From contig NC_132996.1 in the NCBI RefSeq assembly GCF_048564905.1, forward strand, positions 45,742,001-45,806,000: DNA of 64,000 nucleotides, given 5' to 3'. Below, in pieces: positions 33,160-44,515 of the stretch. The DNA is from Vicugna pacos (lineage: Eukaryota > Chordata > Mammalia > Artiodactyla > Camelidae). Each line of letters opens with the position of its first letter. Position 1 is the first letter of the stretch. The translations under genes were made by a program, and so were the position numbers. Under the pieces are notes generated by a model, which did not search any database, had not been told where the DNA came from, and saw only the letters and a program-made list of their open reading frames with translations.

Positions 33160-33600
33160 GTCAACCCCAGGCTTTGCCTCCAAAGCTGGATTCCTATTCC
33201 AAGGCATTCAATGTTTTCAGGCTTCATGACTGCACTTCAAGCTAGATAAAATTTGGGTGACAAATTGGGAGTTCAAGATTTGCAGATACTAACCAATAAA
33301 TATATATACAAGATAAACAAGTTCATACTGTGTAACACAAGGAACTATATTCAATATTCTTCTAGTAACTTATGGTGAAAAAGCATATGAAAATGAATAT
33401 GTATGTTCACGTATGACTGAATCATTATGCTGTACACCAGAAATTGACACATTACAAACTGACTATACTTCAATAAAAATATATGTATATACAAAAAAAT
33501 TGGGGTGAATTACTCAACCACTCAAAGGTTAAGTTTCTTCACCTATAAAATGAAAATAATAATGCCCACACTTGAGGATTTAAAAAGATAAAAAGGACCC
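33160..33600 (+). repeat. MIR SINE split by an L1
   Basis: A diverged MIR 5' part (to about 33250) breaks off at the L1. It resumes after 33508 as CAAAGGTTAAGTTTCTTCAC, CTATAAAATGAAAATAATAA. Confidence 0.55.
33261..33497 (+). mobile_element. 5'-truncated L1 3' end
   Basis: L1 3' UTR: GGGAGTTCAAGATTTGCAGA, TTATGCTGTACACCAGAAAT, GACTATACTTCAATAAAAAT. It is flanked by AATTTGGGTGA (33250-33260) and AATTGGGGTGA (33498-33508), an 11-bp duplication with one mismatch. Confidence 0.85.
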
Positions 33601-33978
33601 CTAGTAAGAGGAAATTTTTTTCTGATTCCTTTCATGAAAGGTACCCCAAGGTAAATCATTTTTTAATCCTCAAAAACCATAAACTTGGGGAAGAAGCTTT
33701 TCTACTAAAAGGTCTTCTAGAAGATGGTTTTTTGGTGACTTATAACGATTCTTATTCACATAAGTAGCCCCCCCCCCAAAAAAGTTGAGATAAATGGATA
33801 GGGAAATAGATAAATTGCATTTCCAATTAAGTATGTATTCATTCAACAAATATTTAAAAGCACCAGATTTTGATAGGATAATAATTGCTTCCTTTTTAAA
33901 GCACTTGTAGCTTACAGTGTTTCTTTTTTTTCCACAAACATTTGTTCATTTGATTCCCTCACCATATTCTGTGAGAAT
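33601..33978. other. Intergenic, nothing recognised
   Basis: No gene. A possible L2 trace occurs at 33836-33860 (TATTCATTCAACAAATATTT). Confidence 0.4.
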
Positions 33979-33988
33979 AGACAAGGAT

Positions 33989-34444
33989 TTTTTTTTATTA
34001 AGTAAAGTTTATATACAATATTATATGTTACAGGTGTACAATATAGTGATTCACAATCTTTAAAGGTTTTACTCCATTTATAGTTGTTATAAAATACTGG
34101 CTATAATCCCTGTGTTGTACAACATATCCTTGTAGCTTGTTTTACATGTAATGGTTTGTACCTCTTAACCCCATACCCCTATATTGCCCCTCTCCCATTC
34201 CCTCTCCCCACTAGTAATCATTATTCTCTACACCTGTGACTCTTTCTTTGTTGTTATATTCTCTAGTTTGTTGTATTTTTCAGATTCCACATGTAAGTGC
34301 TATACAGTATTGATCTTTCTCTGTCTGACTTACATGAAAAGAGATATTGTGTTCTTGGATTGGTAGAATTAATATCATTAAAATGACCAAGGCAATCCAC
34401 AGATTCAGTGCCATCCCTATCCAAATACCATAAGCATTTTTCAG
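33989..34444 (-). mobile_element. Twin-primed (5'-inverted) L1
   Basis: Bases 33989 to about 34336 are reversed L1 3' UTR and ORF2 end (TTATTAAGTAAAGTTTATAT ... GATCTTTCTCTGTCTGACTT). From about 34337 to 34444 the sequence flips to forward ORF2 (TTCTTGGATTGGTAGAATTA, AATCCACAGATTCAGTGCCA). AGACAAGGAT flanks both ends perfectly (33979-33988 and 34445-34454), so both parts came in one insertion. Confidence 0.92.
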
Positions 34445-34479
34445 AGACAAGGATCCTTACTCTCCAGCAGAGGTTGGAG

Positions 34480-34700
34480 TGAAAGTCTTAGACAGCAGTC
34501 ACGTGAGTGCTTTAACATCATTGTCCTTGACATCAGACAGACCTGGGTTTGAGACCTGGGTCTCATACCAGCTGTGCATCCTCTCGAGCAACTTACCTGT
34601 TGCACTTCATTTTCCTCACCTGTGAAGTGGGAATACTATGCTTACTTCATAGGGTTATTGTGAGGATTAAATGAAGTAGTGCATAGAGAGCACTTATTAC
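34480..34700 (+). repeat. MIR SINE, near full length
   Basis: Forward MIR: TCAGACAGACCTGGGTTTGA, CATTTTCCTCACCTGTGAAG, CATAGGGTTATTGTGAGGAT, ATGAAGTAGTGCATAGAGAG. Confidence 0.9.
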
Positions 34701-34744
34701 ATACACTGTGTACACCCAGCCTAAGACGCTGTCAGTTGTCATCA

Positions 34745-35075
34745 TGGCCATCCTTTCCCAGGTTTTCTTCTATCTAAATCCCACTGTCCTTCAAGACCCA
34801 CCACAGATCCCTCCTCTACCTGAAGTCTTCCGTCAGCCCCATGGGAGTGAGTTCTCCCTCCTGTGGCTCACAGAGCACTTCATTATTCATTCAGTTTACG
34901 GCCCTTATTTCATTCTGCTTCATGTTCTAAACAGTTCTATACAACAGGTGAGTCCTACGAGACCGGAAGCAGTGCAGGAGCAGGGAGCCTGGTTAATCAT
35001 TGCTGACATCCCTCAGCTTCTACCATTGTGCTTTGCCAATCACAGATGCACAATAATATATTGTAATTTAGGAGC
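34745..35075 (+). repeat. L2 LINE 3' region
   Basis: Forward L2: CTTCAAGACCCACCACAGAT, CCTCTACCTGAAGTCTTCCG, GAGCACTTCATTATTCATTC. The end is diverged. Confidence 0.6.
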
Positions 35076-35099
35076 CAAATAATGTCCCAATAAACTTGA

Positions 35100-35310
35100 T
35101 CAGATGAATTATATATATATTATCATATATAATTAATATAATAATAATATAGAGGGCATCTGTAGTTTGCAAAGAACAATTATAAATAGATATTAATATA
35201 TTTGTATATTTAATTTATATTTATTATTTTATAATAAATATATTCTAATATATTTATTATAGAAATATAAATAAATTAAAAGTATAAATACACACACATA
35301 CTTGAATATA
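35100..35310. repeat. AT-rich low-complexity tract
   Basis: Dense TATA/ATAATAT sequence of about 200 bp with several short palindromes. Confidence 0.8.
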
Positions 35311-35704
35311 TATCAGGCTGAATCGTTGAAGAGCCCAGTATTAGAAATTCCAGGGCACTGGTCATCTCGTGGGCCTTCTGAAGCATGAATGTAGAACACT
35401 TTGTCAGAAGCAGGAAGGAACTCATCAAAGCAACCATCATCTTCCGCCTGCCATTGAGTTCACTTGTTTTCCTGTTTTTTTTCTTCCCCCTCATTTTACA
35501 TTACAAACTGCCTCATGCGTTTCCTTTTTCTGCTACTGGAACATGCTGTCAGGGAGCTTTGAGTGTCGGTCCAAATACTGGCACAGAAAGTGCTAATCAT
35601 CAAGGCTGGGCCTTGGTTCCCAAGCCGCGCGGAGGGATTCCAGCACCCCCAGCCCACAGTCAGGTTTCGTGGTGGGTGCCCGCCTCGCTCAGAAGGTCCC
35701 GTGG
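35311..35704. other. Intergenic, nothing recognised
   Basis: No gene or repeat identified. CpGs begin to appear near 35625 (AGCCGCGCGGAGG). Confidence 0.4.
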
Positions 35705-35860
35705 TGGAAAGCGCTCAGGCTATGGAAACTGAAGATGCCTCCCAAGTTCCAGCTGCGTTACTGGCTTCTTCTGTGACCTTGGGCAAGTTGGACCACCTCT
35801 CTGAACCTCAGTTTCTTCATCTCAACTGGGACTGACAAGGCTTAAATGAGTTCGTAAAAA
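35705..35860 (+). repeat. MIR SINE
   Basis: Forward MIR: TTCTGTGACCTTGGGCAAGT, TCTCTGAACCTCAGTTTCTT, CATCTCAACTGGGACTGACA. Confidence 0.85.
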
Positions 35861-37076
35861 CAGGTGTAGGAATATTCTGCAGATTGCAGCTCTCCAGAAA
35901 ATACGGTGCTGTCATTCTCATCTGCCAAACAACTTTGTCTGCTAAAGGGATCGACGCGTCTCTCCTAGAAAGAACATGGCCATGGCCCGGTTTGGGGTGC
36001 GGGGTAAGTAACTACTACGAGACAGGGGAAGGGAAGGTCGGATATTGTCTCCTCCAAGGACTCACCGAAAGCACAGGTGTGCCGTGACTGGGAAATACGC
36101 CCTTTTGTAAGTAGGTTACTGCTTTCGTCCCACTGTCCTCCAAGACTCTTCCACCTGATGCTGGGTTGGCTCTGAGGATAGAAACTCCAGGCAAAAGGGA
36201 GCCCTGCCTCTGGGTGCCTCTGGACAGTCTGGCCTGCTGCTGTTGGCTCCCCTGCCAAAGATCTGCTGTCGAGTTCAGTTAAGAAGGCCCGGGACAATGA
36301 GGCTATGTTACCACGGAACATTTCTTCACTTGCCTTATGCACGCGGGTCTGCGGAGCCAGCAGCCGACAGCTGTGTTTACAACTTCCCGTCCCCCTCATT
36401 AGTTAATGAATCCTGGGCCTTTTGCTCACCCTGAATAGACTTCTGCAGCACGGGATGGGGGCAGGTCCCCCCCCCTTCAGGGGTGCCGCACAGCATCTGG
36501 GCACTGGTCTTAATCCCGGGCAGTGCCGGGCAAGCGTGGGGATGGGTAAAAAGTGGCTGAGAGACAGGAAAGCAAGCCTTAAGCATGAAGGTTAACCGTC
36601 CTAATCAAATTCTAAGGGGCTCTCAGCTTCAGTTTCCACAACTTTGAAGATATTGTTGGCTCTCAATTTATAAATGTCCCGCACATTTCAGGTCAGATGC
36701 CATACAAAGTGTCCCCAAAGATGTGAACTAAAAATTATAACCGCTTCCACTGAAATAATCCATTCTTCCCTGGATTGTAAAATGGCCCCATCAATCTTCG
36801 CAGAGGATGTAAAGCAGCAGCTACCAGGTCCCGTGGCAATTCCAAGGGAGAAAATGAGCCTGTCTCATTTTCTAAAAAGTCCTGCCTTGTCACGGCCTCC
36901 AGCTTCGGGAAGGGCTGAAATGGAAGCAGAGGAGTTGAACTAGAAAATGGCTCAGTCTTTACAGTTTTACTCTCTAGAAACAAAAATGTCAATTTGTGTG
37001 ATCAGATGGCAAATGAATTATATCCTCACATCAGGTTGCTCTGTGTGACTAGAGTCAAAGGAGAACTTAACAGAGC
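35861..37076. other. GC-richer intergenic stretch
   Basis: No repeat recognised. Relatively rich in G+C, with scattered CpGs (GGGATCGACGCGTCTC, ATGCACGCGGGTCTGCGG). Open frames on both strands, including 144 codons on the minus strand at 35965-36399, have no recognised family. Confidence 0.4.
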
Positions 37077-37088
37077 AGAATTGTTATC

Positions 37089-37408
37089 CATTTGTTACAT
37101 TTTTTAGATTCCACATATAAGTGATATCATATGATATTCGTCTTTCAGAGTTTGGGATTAGCAGGTACAAACTACTATATATAAAATAGATAAACAACAA
37201 GGTCCTACTGTATAGCACAGGGAGCTACATACAATAACCTATAATGAAAAAAGAATATGCAAAAGAATACATATGTATAACTAGATATATACATATATAT
37301 CCATAACTGAATCACTATGCTGTACACTAGAAACTAACACAACATTGTTAATCAACTAACCTTCATTTAAAAAAAAGAATTGATAACTAAAAAGAAAAGA
37401 GAAAAGAA
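37089..37408 (+). mobile_element. Second twin-primed (5'-inverted) L1
   Basis: The 5' part (to about 37148) is reversed ORF2 (TTAGATTCCACATATAAGTG, ATCATATGATATTCGTCTTT). The remainder is the forward 3' UTR (GAGTTTGGGATTAGCAGGTA ... CACTATGCTGTACACTAGAA) and an A-rich tail. AGAATTGTTATC (37077-37088) and AGAATTGCTATC (37409-37420) are a 12-bp duplication with one mismatch. Confidence 0.88.
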
Positions 37409-37420
37409 AGAATTGCTATC

Positions 37421-38334
37421 AAAATATTCATGAACTCTTAGAAGATTACCATGAATAGAAAAAACTTGGGTTTTCATAGGAAAAGAAATTATTCCTGTCT
37501 TTTAGAATGCAATACATCTAATAGTCTTTCTTTGTGATTATCTAATAGAAAGAAAAAAAAAAAAAGCTGTAATATCGAGTGCCTAATGCACATACTGGGA
37601 CTCAGAGTTCCCCGTCCTCGTTCTGGCTCTGCCTCCAGCTGGCTGTGTCACCTGGCTGCTCACCTGCCGGTCTGGTCTTCACTTCCCTCCTCCGCACAAT
37701 GAGCCTAACAGTGCCTGCTCGGTTCCTTCATGTCCCAGCGCCGTTTCTCTATCGACGGATGGGATGCTAATTGGCAAACGTGGAGGAGGACTATGAAGAT
37801 GGTTACATTCTAGGGTAGAGTTTTTTAAAGTTTTACTGTTGTTATTGTTGCTGTTTTTCTCCTCATAAGGAGTCTTTAGAGCTGTTTGTTTCAAAATGTA
37901 TTTTTTTACGTCTGTTCCATTTTGGACCGTTGGGTGGCATGGGGCAGGTGTGTACTTATGGGTTCCAACCAAAACATAACTTACAAGGACAGTTAAGGCA
38001 CACCATCCTTGAAAAAACAGTTTAAAAAGAAAAAGAAAAGAAATATTAACCTAATAAAGGGAATATGAATTAGCATTTTATGAAGTAGAGCAAATGCTAA
38101 GTGACAGTTTACCTCAAGACATCAAAGTTTGTATGTCTGGGAAGTAAATTCAGTTCATGGTGTCACACCTGAAAGAGCATAGGGACAAATACATCGATAT
38201 ATTCCTAGAATGATTTAGACTCAAGATTTTTTGAGGAATCACCATTTTAAATAGAGTCACAGAATTTTACTGTAAAGTATTTTCTTTACCGCCGGGAAAC
38301 AAAGAGGGACAAATGTTATAGAAATTCCATTAGG
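37421..38334. other. Intergenic, nothing recognised
   Basis: No gene or secure repeat identified. Confidence 0.4.
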
Positions 38335-38650
38335 GACAACATTATGCTCAGTGAAAGAAGCAGGACTCAAAAAGTCACACATGGTATGTTTATGTGATGG
38401 TCTCAAAAGGATAAACCTGTAGTGACAGAAAATAGATCAGTGGTCACCAGGGGCTCAAGATGGGGCGGAGTGTGCCAGAGAGAGAGGGACAGTCGGAGAG
38501 TTTAGCGGGGTTGACTGAACTGTACTGTATCCCAGCTGGGATGGTGGCTTACAAATCTATACGTATATTAAGACTCGTAGAACTGTGCACCAAAAATAAG
38601 TCAATTTTCCTGTATAATTACTTAAAAATAAAATGAATGAGAGAAAAAGA
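38335..38650 (+). mobile_element. Old L1 3' end
   Basis: Contains ACATTATGCTCAGTGAAAGA, AGATCAGTGGTCACCAGGGG, TAGAACTGTGCACCAAAAAT and a degraded tail: an ordered, strongly diverged L1M 3' UTR. Confidence 0.75.
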
Positions 38651-39344
38651 GAAAAAAATAATGACATCCCTGAATCGTATGCAGCAGAACACAAGCCTTG
38701 TTCCCTGAGATGTCACAGCGCTATTTGTAAACAGACTTTACCGTAGCACTTTCCCAACATCAGTGTGCACAGGAGTCGCTTCAGGCTTTAGTTGCAGTGA
38801 AGATACTCTTCAGTGGGCCTGGAACAGGGCCTGAGTTTTTGTGTTTCCATAAAGCTCCTTGCTTCTGTGCCTGCAGGTAACACTGTAGAATGGGTAGGCT
38901 CCTGTGGAGCAATTCTGGCAAATATACGCCACCCATCCTGATGGGCATCCCTTCCCCATAGCAGAGACCACTAATTGTCCAAACACATTTTCCTCCTGGG
39001 CCCAGGCAGGACCACTGGGTAGAGTGCAGTCAACAGCAGGTGATGCTCAGTAGGGACGAGTACATGAGATGAAGCCTACTGGTCACCTTGACCTAAAGTG
39101 CTGATATGAGTCCCATCCGTCAACATTGCAAAAGAAATCCATTTACAAAACCCACTTTCTTACTTAGGCTTTAGTGTCCTGGCTCCAGAACTCTGTGTCC
39201 TAGACAAATTAGCCACAGTTCAATCAAGGATGTATCTTCCCTTCCAGCAGAGATGAGCAAGCCTGTCTTTCCACTAGGCTGTAAACGGCTTGACGGTATG
39301 GATATATCTGCTTCTTTTAGTAACTCCCTTAGTATCACTTTTAG
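38651..39344. other. Intergenic, nothing recognised
   Basis: No gene or repeat identified. Confidence 0.4.
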
Positions 39345-39545
39345 CCTCAGTGTCTTCATCTACAAAACAAGGAGAATAACACTATCTCCTAAGATTGCGA
39401 GAATTAACAAGTAAAAATTAAATGTGACGTGCTTAGAATAGCACTCTGTACAGAGTACAACTCAGGAATTGGTATCTGTTACCTGTTATCATTATTTCCC
39501 AACAATGCCTGACACAGGCCATGCCCTTGGCAGATGTTTAAAAAA
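39345..39545 (+). repeat. MIR SINE 3' half
   Basis: Contains TGTCTTCATCTACAAAACAA, ATTGCGAGAATTAACAAGTA, AATGTGACGTGCTTAGAATA. Confidence 0.65.
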
Positions 39546-39569
39546 TACTGCTATAGGGAAGCCAAGATG

Positions 39570-39690
39570 AAGAATGAGGCAAGCACTGAATTTGGAGCCA
39601 GAAGATGGTGGTCATAGCAAGCTCTGTCCCACCAGCTCTCTGAGCTTTCATTTCTTAGGGGTAATGAAAAATTGGGTAAGTTTTTTTTAT
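39570..39690 (+). repeat. MIR SINE fragment
   Basis: Contains GCACTGAATTTGGAGCCAGA, then CTCTCTGAGCTTTCATTTCT and GGGGTAATGAAAAATTGGG, a diverged forward MIR. Confidence 0.5.
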
Positions 39691-40379
39691 GATTAATTTC
39701 CACGTTGACATTCTGTGTATTGACAACATTACATAACACTCCTGGGCAGAATTCCAGAGTTTTAAGAAATCTGTATAGTATCCTAAATATCCAGCTGAGA
39801 GCAAAAGAAAAGAAAAGAAAATTATAGCACCAGAATCTAGGTGAGGCAGACATTTTCTCCATTTTCACCTGAATGAATTGGTTTTCCGCCACTGGAGGGC
39901 GTGCGGTGCCTGGTTGTAAAGTGTCCTGGGCTTTCCACTCTCTTCCTTCTTCAATTTCAGTCCCTTGAACTGGAATCGGAGAGTCAAAGAAACCACCTCC
40001 CTATTTTGACAGAGGTAACAGATGAGGTGCAGCCCCGACAGATTATGTGGGTTGGCAGAGTCAACAGAGAGAGAAGTCTACTTCATCCGCCCTGTGCCGT
40101 TTTGACCACCTTTATCTCCTCTTAATCAGAGCACCGCAATCCTTCACATCACATCCTCTCTTTACTCTATACTGAGCTTGTATCTTCTGCTCCTCACTCC
40201 TGCACATGGCTTCTCCAAGTTCCCTTGCCTTTTTTTCAAATCTCGAACAGAAACTAGATCCTAGTCCTCTTGATCTGGGCCTGATCCAGCTGGCCAGAAT
40301 CCACCTCCTGACTTCTAGAAGATTTGCTTTGCTCTTGATCTGGGATATGAATGGTGCAAAAGGTGGAAGAGATGGTGTT
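39691..40379. other. Intergenic, nothing recognised
   Basis: No gene or secure repeat identified. Confidence 0.4.
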
Positions 40380-40530
40380 TTCAGGGCAGCCAGTTTTTAC
40401 TGAAACCCTGATGTCTGCTAAGCACGAGGAATGGGTGGTGCAAAGGACATGCGACATAGTCCCACCCTTTAAAGAGCTCTTGAACTAATTAGGGTGATTA
40501 AATAGAGAATGGGAGGGACGGGGCACAGAG
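40380..40530 (-). repeat. L2 LINE fragment
   Basis: Reversed L2-like: GTCTGCTAAGCACGAGGAAT, CCACCCTTTAAAGAGCTCTT. Weakly preserved. Confidence 0.4.
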
Positions 40531-40759
40531 AATGACAAAACTTGAAGGAACTTTAGGAATCGAGTGCTAGGAATGTAGACTTCTTTCTTGCTGCATGTGA
40601 TCAATTGAAGCTCTGTGCTGAAAACAATGGGAGGTCTCTTCCCAATTTAGAGAATGAGTGCTGGGCTCAATTACCCATGTCTGCCATGGCATGGAATGGA
40701 GTAAGATATGCATGAACTTACCAACTCTGATTTCCAATCTAGTCCCCACTTTTTTTTTT

Positions 40760-40845
40760 CCAGTTGGGGAAACTGAGACCCAGAAAAGGAAAGAAATTTG
40801 GTCAAGTTCATTCAGTTAAGTGGCAATGGATATGCTTTAAAGCAT
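40760..40845 (-). repeat. MIR SINE fragment
   Basis: Reversed MIR: GTTGGGGAAACTGAGACCCA, TTTGGTCAAGTTCATTCAGT. Confidence 0.7.
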
Positions 40846-40989
40846 TACAACCCTAGGCAGCTCAATCCAGAATTAGATGGATATTTTTCTGTCCTGAACG
40901 CCCTGGGTGGTTCTCCCACCTCACCTAGTTGTTCTTGGCACACTTTGGACCAACTTGCTGCTTCCTCTGAAAATATCCCATGCTTTCTT

Positions 40990-41395
40990 CTTTCTTTGTC
41001 ATTTTTTTTTTCTTGTGGAATTGTTGCTGCTTATTAAAGAATGCATGTCACACACATAAATAATAAAACATAACATGTAATAAACACCCCTCCATAATCC
41101 ACACCTTAATTTAAAAAAGAAGCTACTTGTGTGCCCCTCCCCTCATCCCCCCTCTCTACTTCCCTGCCAAGAGGTATCCACTATCTTAAATTTTGCTTTT
41201 TTTTCTCATTCCCTTGGTTTCTCTTTCAAGTTTTACTACATATGTATATTTCCTTAGACACTGCACTTGTTTGTTTCACTTGTCTTCAAATGCTGTGCAG
41301 CAGAACCATGGAGTTCGCATTCTTCTGTAGTTTGAGTTTTCACTCAAAACAATATTCCAAAAATATCCAAGGTTCTGGTTTATTCATCTGGGACA
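40990..41395 (-). mobile_element. Old L1 3' UTR fragment
   Basis: Reversed old L1 3' UTR: CTTGTGTGCCCCTCCCCTCA, GAGGTATCCACTATCTTAAA, TTTACTACATATGTATATTT, AGTTTTCACTCAAAACAATA. Confidence 0.6.
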
Positions 41396-41404
41396 CACCT
41401 GTAA

Positions 41405-41575
41405 GGTTTTCTCTAGAGCAGGAGGTCTCCACTGGGGCGGGCTGGCCTCTCAGGGGACATTTGGCAGTGTCTGGGTACATTGTCGTCACAACTGCGGAGA
41501 TGGGTGGAAGGAGAAGGGCGAAGAAAACTGCTCCTGACTAATGGGCAAGGGCTGGAATGCTGACAAACAGCCTAA
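41405..41575 (+). mobile_element. MER20-type hAT-Charlie MITE
   Basis: Contains CAGGAGGTCTCCACTGGGGC, CTCAGGGGACATTTGGCAGT, TCGTCACAACTGCGGAGATG and GCTGGAATGCTGACAAACAG, the ordered MER20 body. The right end is degraded. Non-coding. Confidence 0.75.
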
Positions 41576-41989
41576 AAGGCATAGGCTCCAGGAAGAGAAG
41601 GAAGAGATTATTTATAAATGGCAGAACTCCAAGCACGGGTGGAGACAGTGGGGGATGTTTTAGCAGGGTCCAACCAGAATTACTCCAGAAAGACCAGGAG
41701 GCAGCTGCCTACTTGTAAGGAGGGATACCCATCTCTCCATAAGTCTTGTGACTGAGACCGTGGCTCCAGCTGCCCAGGTTCCAGCTGAGAACAGTAGCTG
41801 GAGGCAGCGGTGGAAGTAAGGGGGTGCCCTGTGATGTGCTGAAGCACGGGGTCCAGAGAGGCAGTCATGCTCACTTTTCCCGACTCCGTGTTCAGTGATG
41901 TCACCTAGGCAGCCTGAGATCAGCCATTGGCCCTCAAGCCCCTGACTGGCCTATTGCAGCCGATTTCTCCAAATGTAACATCTGCCATT
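41576..41989. other. Intergenic, nothing recognised
   Basis: No gene or secure repeat identified. Confidence 0.4.
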
Positions 41990-42425
41990 CCCGCCCCATG
42001 CAAAGCTCCAGCTATATAGACTTTCTCTGGCTTCCTCAAAAGTGCGAAGGTCTTTGCATTTGCAGCTTTGAGAGCCTGGCACGTTCCGAATACAGCTGCC
42101 TCCTTCTTACCTCAGTACAAGGGTCACCTTCTCAGAGAGGTCTTCCTTGATCTCCTAGCAAAATTCCACCCGTCCCACCCCCTATCCTCAAGGCGTTCTC
42201 TATCACAGCACTCTGTCTTCTTTTCTTCCCGTTCCTATCACTAACTGCAATTACAGTACTTTGTTGTTGTTGTTTACATGTTTCCTTTCTGTGTTTTCCT
42301 ATAGGATGTAAGTGTCATGAGGTAGGGGACCCTGTCTGCTTCGCTCTAATCTGTGCTTCCAACATCCTGCAGGATGCTTGGCACATGCTAGACAACCGAT
42401 AAATGTCTCTTGAGCAAATAACTGA
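41990..42425 (+). repeat. L2 LINE 3' region
   Basis: Forward L2 running to the 3' end: CTTTGCATTTGCAGCTTTGA, CAGAGAGGTCTTCCTTGATC, ATAGGATGTAAGTGTCATGA, GATGCTTGGCACATGCTAGA, CGATAAATGTCTCTTGAGCA. Confidence 0.88.
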
Positions 42426-43619
42426 ATTTAATGTTGTTGAGTAATGATTCGCTGTAAATGGTGGCACCAGAATCCAACTAGGCCTGTCCTGGATGTTCAT
42501 AAGAGCTACTTTTTCTTACTGTTCTTACCTCTCAGTCCTGCTTGGAACTTAAACTCTTGTCCTCTAAGGGAGAAGTTCACTTCACCCTGAACTGACTTCA
42601 GAAGTCCAAAGAAGCGCAAATGCTCTGCGGTAGAAATAAAACCACCCGTGTCCTTAACTCTTTCCCTTCCCGTGTGCATTATTTCTCTGATTTGAAGGAT
42701 CCTGGGAAAAGGTTTGGGACCTAATCAGAGAAAATGATCCTCCATAATAAAGCTACTCTACAGGGAGAGTTCCAGCACGTGATCCCTTCCCAGCTGCATC
42801 CATTGTCCCCCTCCAGTGCTGGGAGCTGCTCTCTGTGTGACCTGTGTCCTGTTCTCTCTGTCTCTCCAGCTGTGCGTGTGTGTCCCCTCTGAGTCTCTGC
42901 AGCGATGGCCAGAGATCTCCTAATCTCCTGTGGAGATGATCTCCTCTTCTATGGCAGTCTTCAGATTTTTTTTTTCAACCTCAAAAGAAACCGAAATGGG
43001 GCAAAGCTGGTCTTCTCAGTTTATTTTCAAATTCACCTGAAGGGAAATCTTGGTATCAATCACAGAAGAAGAGGGTACCTTTCTTCCCTTGCTCTTAAAG
43101 AGAAATTGAATTCCTCAGTCTAGACCCCAAAACCAAGATCCAGGCTTTAAAGCCAAATACGGCCTCTGTTTTTCTCAAGATCCCCCTGTTGGATTTACTC
43201 TCAAAAGAGTCTGCTAAATGAAGATGGAAAAAAAATGCCTACTAACTCTTCTCTGTGATCATGAACACAATATACTCTGCCCTATCTGATACACAGCTCT
43301 AGGTTTTGCAAAACATGCTCCCTGAATTCTCTCTCTTCCTTGATTATCATGTAGATTGCTCCAAACTTGGTGTTCGGTGTGAGTTGTCCATTTGGGGATT
43401 TCAAGTAGGGAAGGAGTCCTGACTTTGCCCCAAGTCCTACTCCCATCATACTAATAACATAGCTAGGTTGAAAAGTAATTTAACACAGCTTTTACACTCT
43501 ACTAGCTAACAGTAAACTTCTATTATTTGCCCAATATATGTCCTGAGATCTTTGTAAATCTTTCATTTCGAGACCGCCCAAGGCATATAATTTCCCCCAG
43601 TGAATTATACGTAATCTGG
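42426..43619. other. Intergenic, nothing recognised
   Basis: No gene or secure repeat identified. A CTCTCTGTGTGACCTGTGTC-type pyrimidine patch lies near 42830-42870. Confidence 0.4.
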
Positions 43620-44515
43620 CAACACAGTCCTCATCAACAGAGTTGATGCCTCATCTGACTTGTCGCTGACTACTCCCTCCTCTTTGAAATCCCCTTTGGT
43701 TTCCATTCTCTCTGTTTCCTTTATGGGCTTCACCCCCTCTGCTGAATACTGACGTCCCCAGAGCACAGTGCTGAGTCCTTTCCCTTCTCATTTGACATTT
43801 TTTACCATGAGACGTCTGTCTTACACATTCCCCAAACTTCAAAGAACATCCACATGCCAATGGCGCCCATATTTGTATCTCTATTCCAGATAGCCCTTTG
43901 ACCTCTGAATCAATGCTGCCCACCGCTCACTGCACGCTTGTGCTTCCAGATCTGCCTAACGTATCTGTAATTAACTCTTCATTCTCTCCATTAAGCCTTT
44001 TAGTCTGGCAGTCTTCTCCATCTCAGCAAATGTCATCATTATATACCCAGTTGCTCAAACCAGGAAAACTTGAGTCATCCTTAAGGCTTCCTTCTCCCCC
44101 GCCCCCATCTTCCCACATTCAATCCATCACCAAATCCTGTCATTCCTACTTCCAAAATAACGTTGCCAATCCATGCACTTTTTTCCATCATCATGGCCGC
44201 TCCCCAAGCCTAAGATGCCACGACCTCTTCCATCCCCTTCAGGTGCCTGAGTTCACAAATATTAACTACACGAAGCAGCAGCAAGGATGGTCCTTTAAAA
44301 TTCTACATCAGGTCATGTCCCCCTCTGGTACCAGTCTGTTTAATGGCTTCTCTCTGCACGATAATAAAACCCCAGATCCTTTGAAAGGCCCTTGCTACTC
44401 TCTGGTCATGCTCCTCTCCAGCCGTATCTGCCCCTCTCCAGGCCCTCCGTCTGCCCAGCCACAATGTACCAAATCAACACAGAGAAAGCTTAATGCACCA
44501 GAGTGCTCCGGGTAA
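43620..44515 (+). repeat. L2 LINE, long body fragment
   Basis: About 0.9 kb of forward L2: GGCTTCACCCCCTCTGCTGA, CAGTGCTGAGTCCTTTCCCT, TATACCCAGTTGCTCAAACC, ATTCAATCCATCACCAAATC, TACATCAGGTCATGTCCCCC. The 205-codon open frame at 43898-44515 sits inside it. Its residues do not look like a preserved reverse transcriptase, so it is treated as chance. Confidence 0.85.

Noticed and set aside
35965-36399. 144-codon minus-strand open frame
   Set aside because: No recognisable domain, and competing frames of similar quality on the other strand.
43898-44515. 205-codon open frame on the plus strand
   Set aside because: It lies wholly inside a forward L2 fragment. The residues are Ser/Pro/Leu-rich, as expected from C/T-rich L2 DNA, with no reverse-transcriptase motif. 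Treated as chance.
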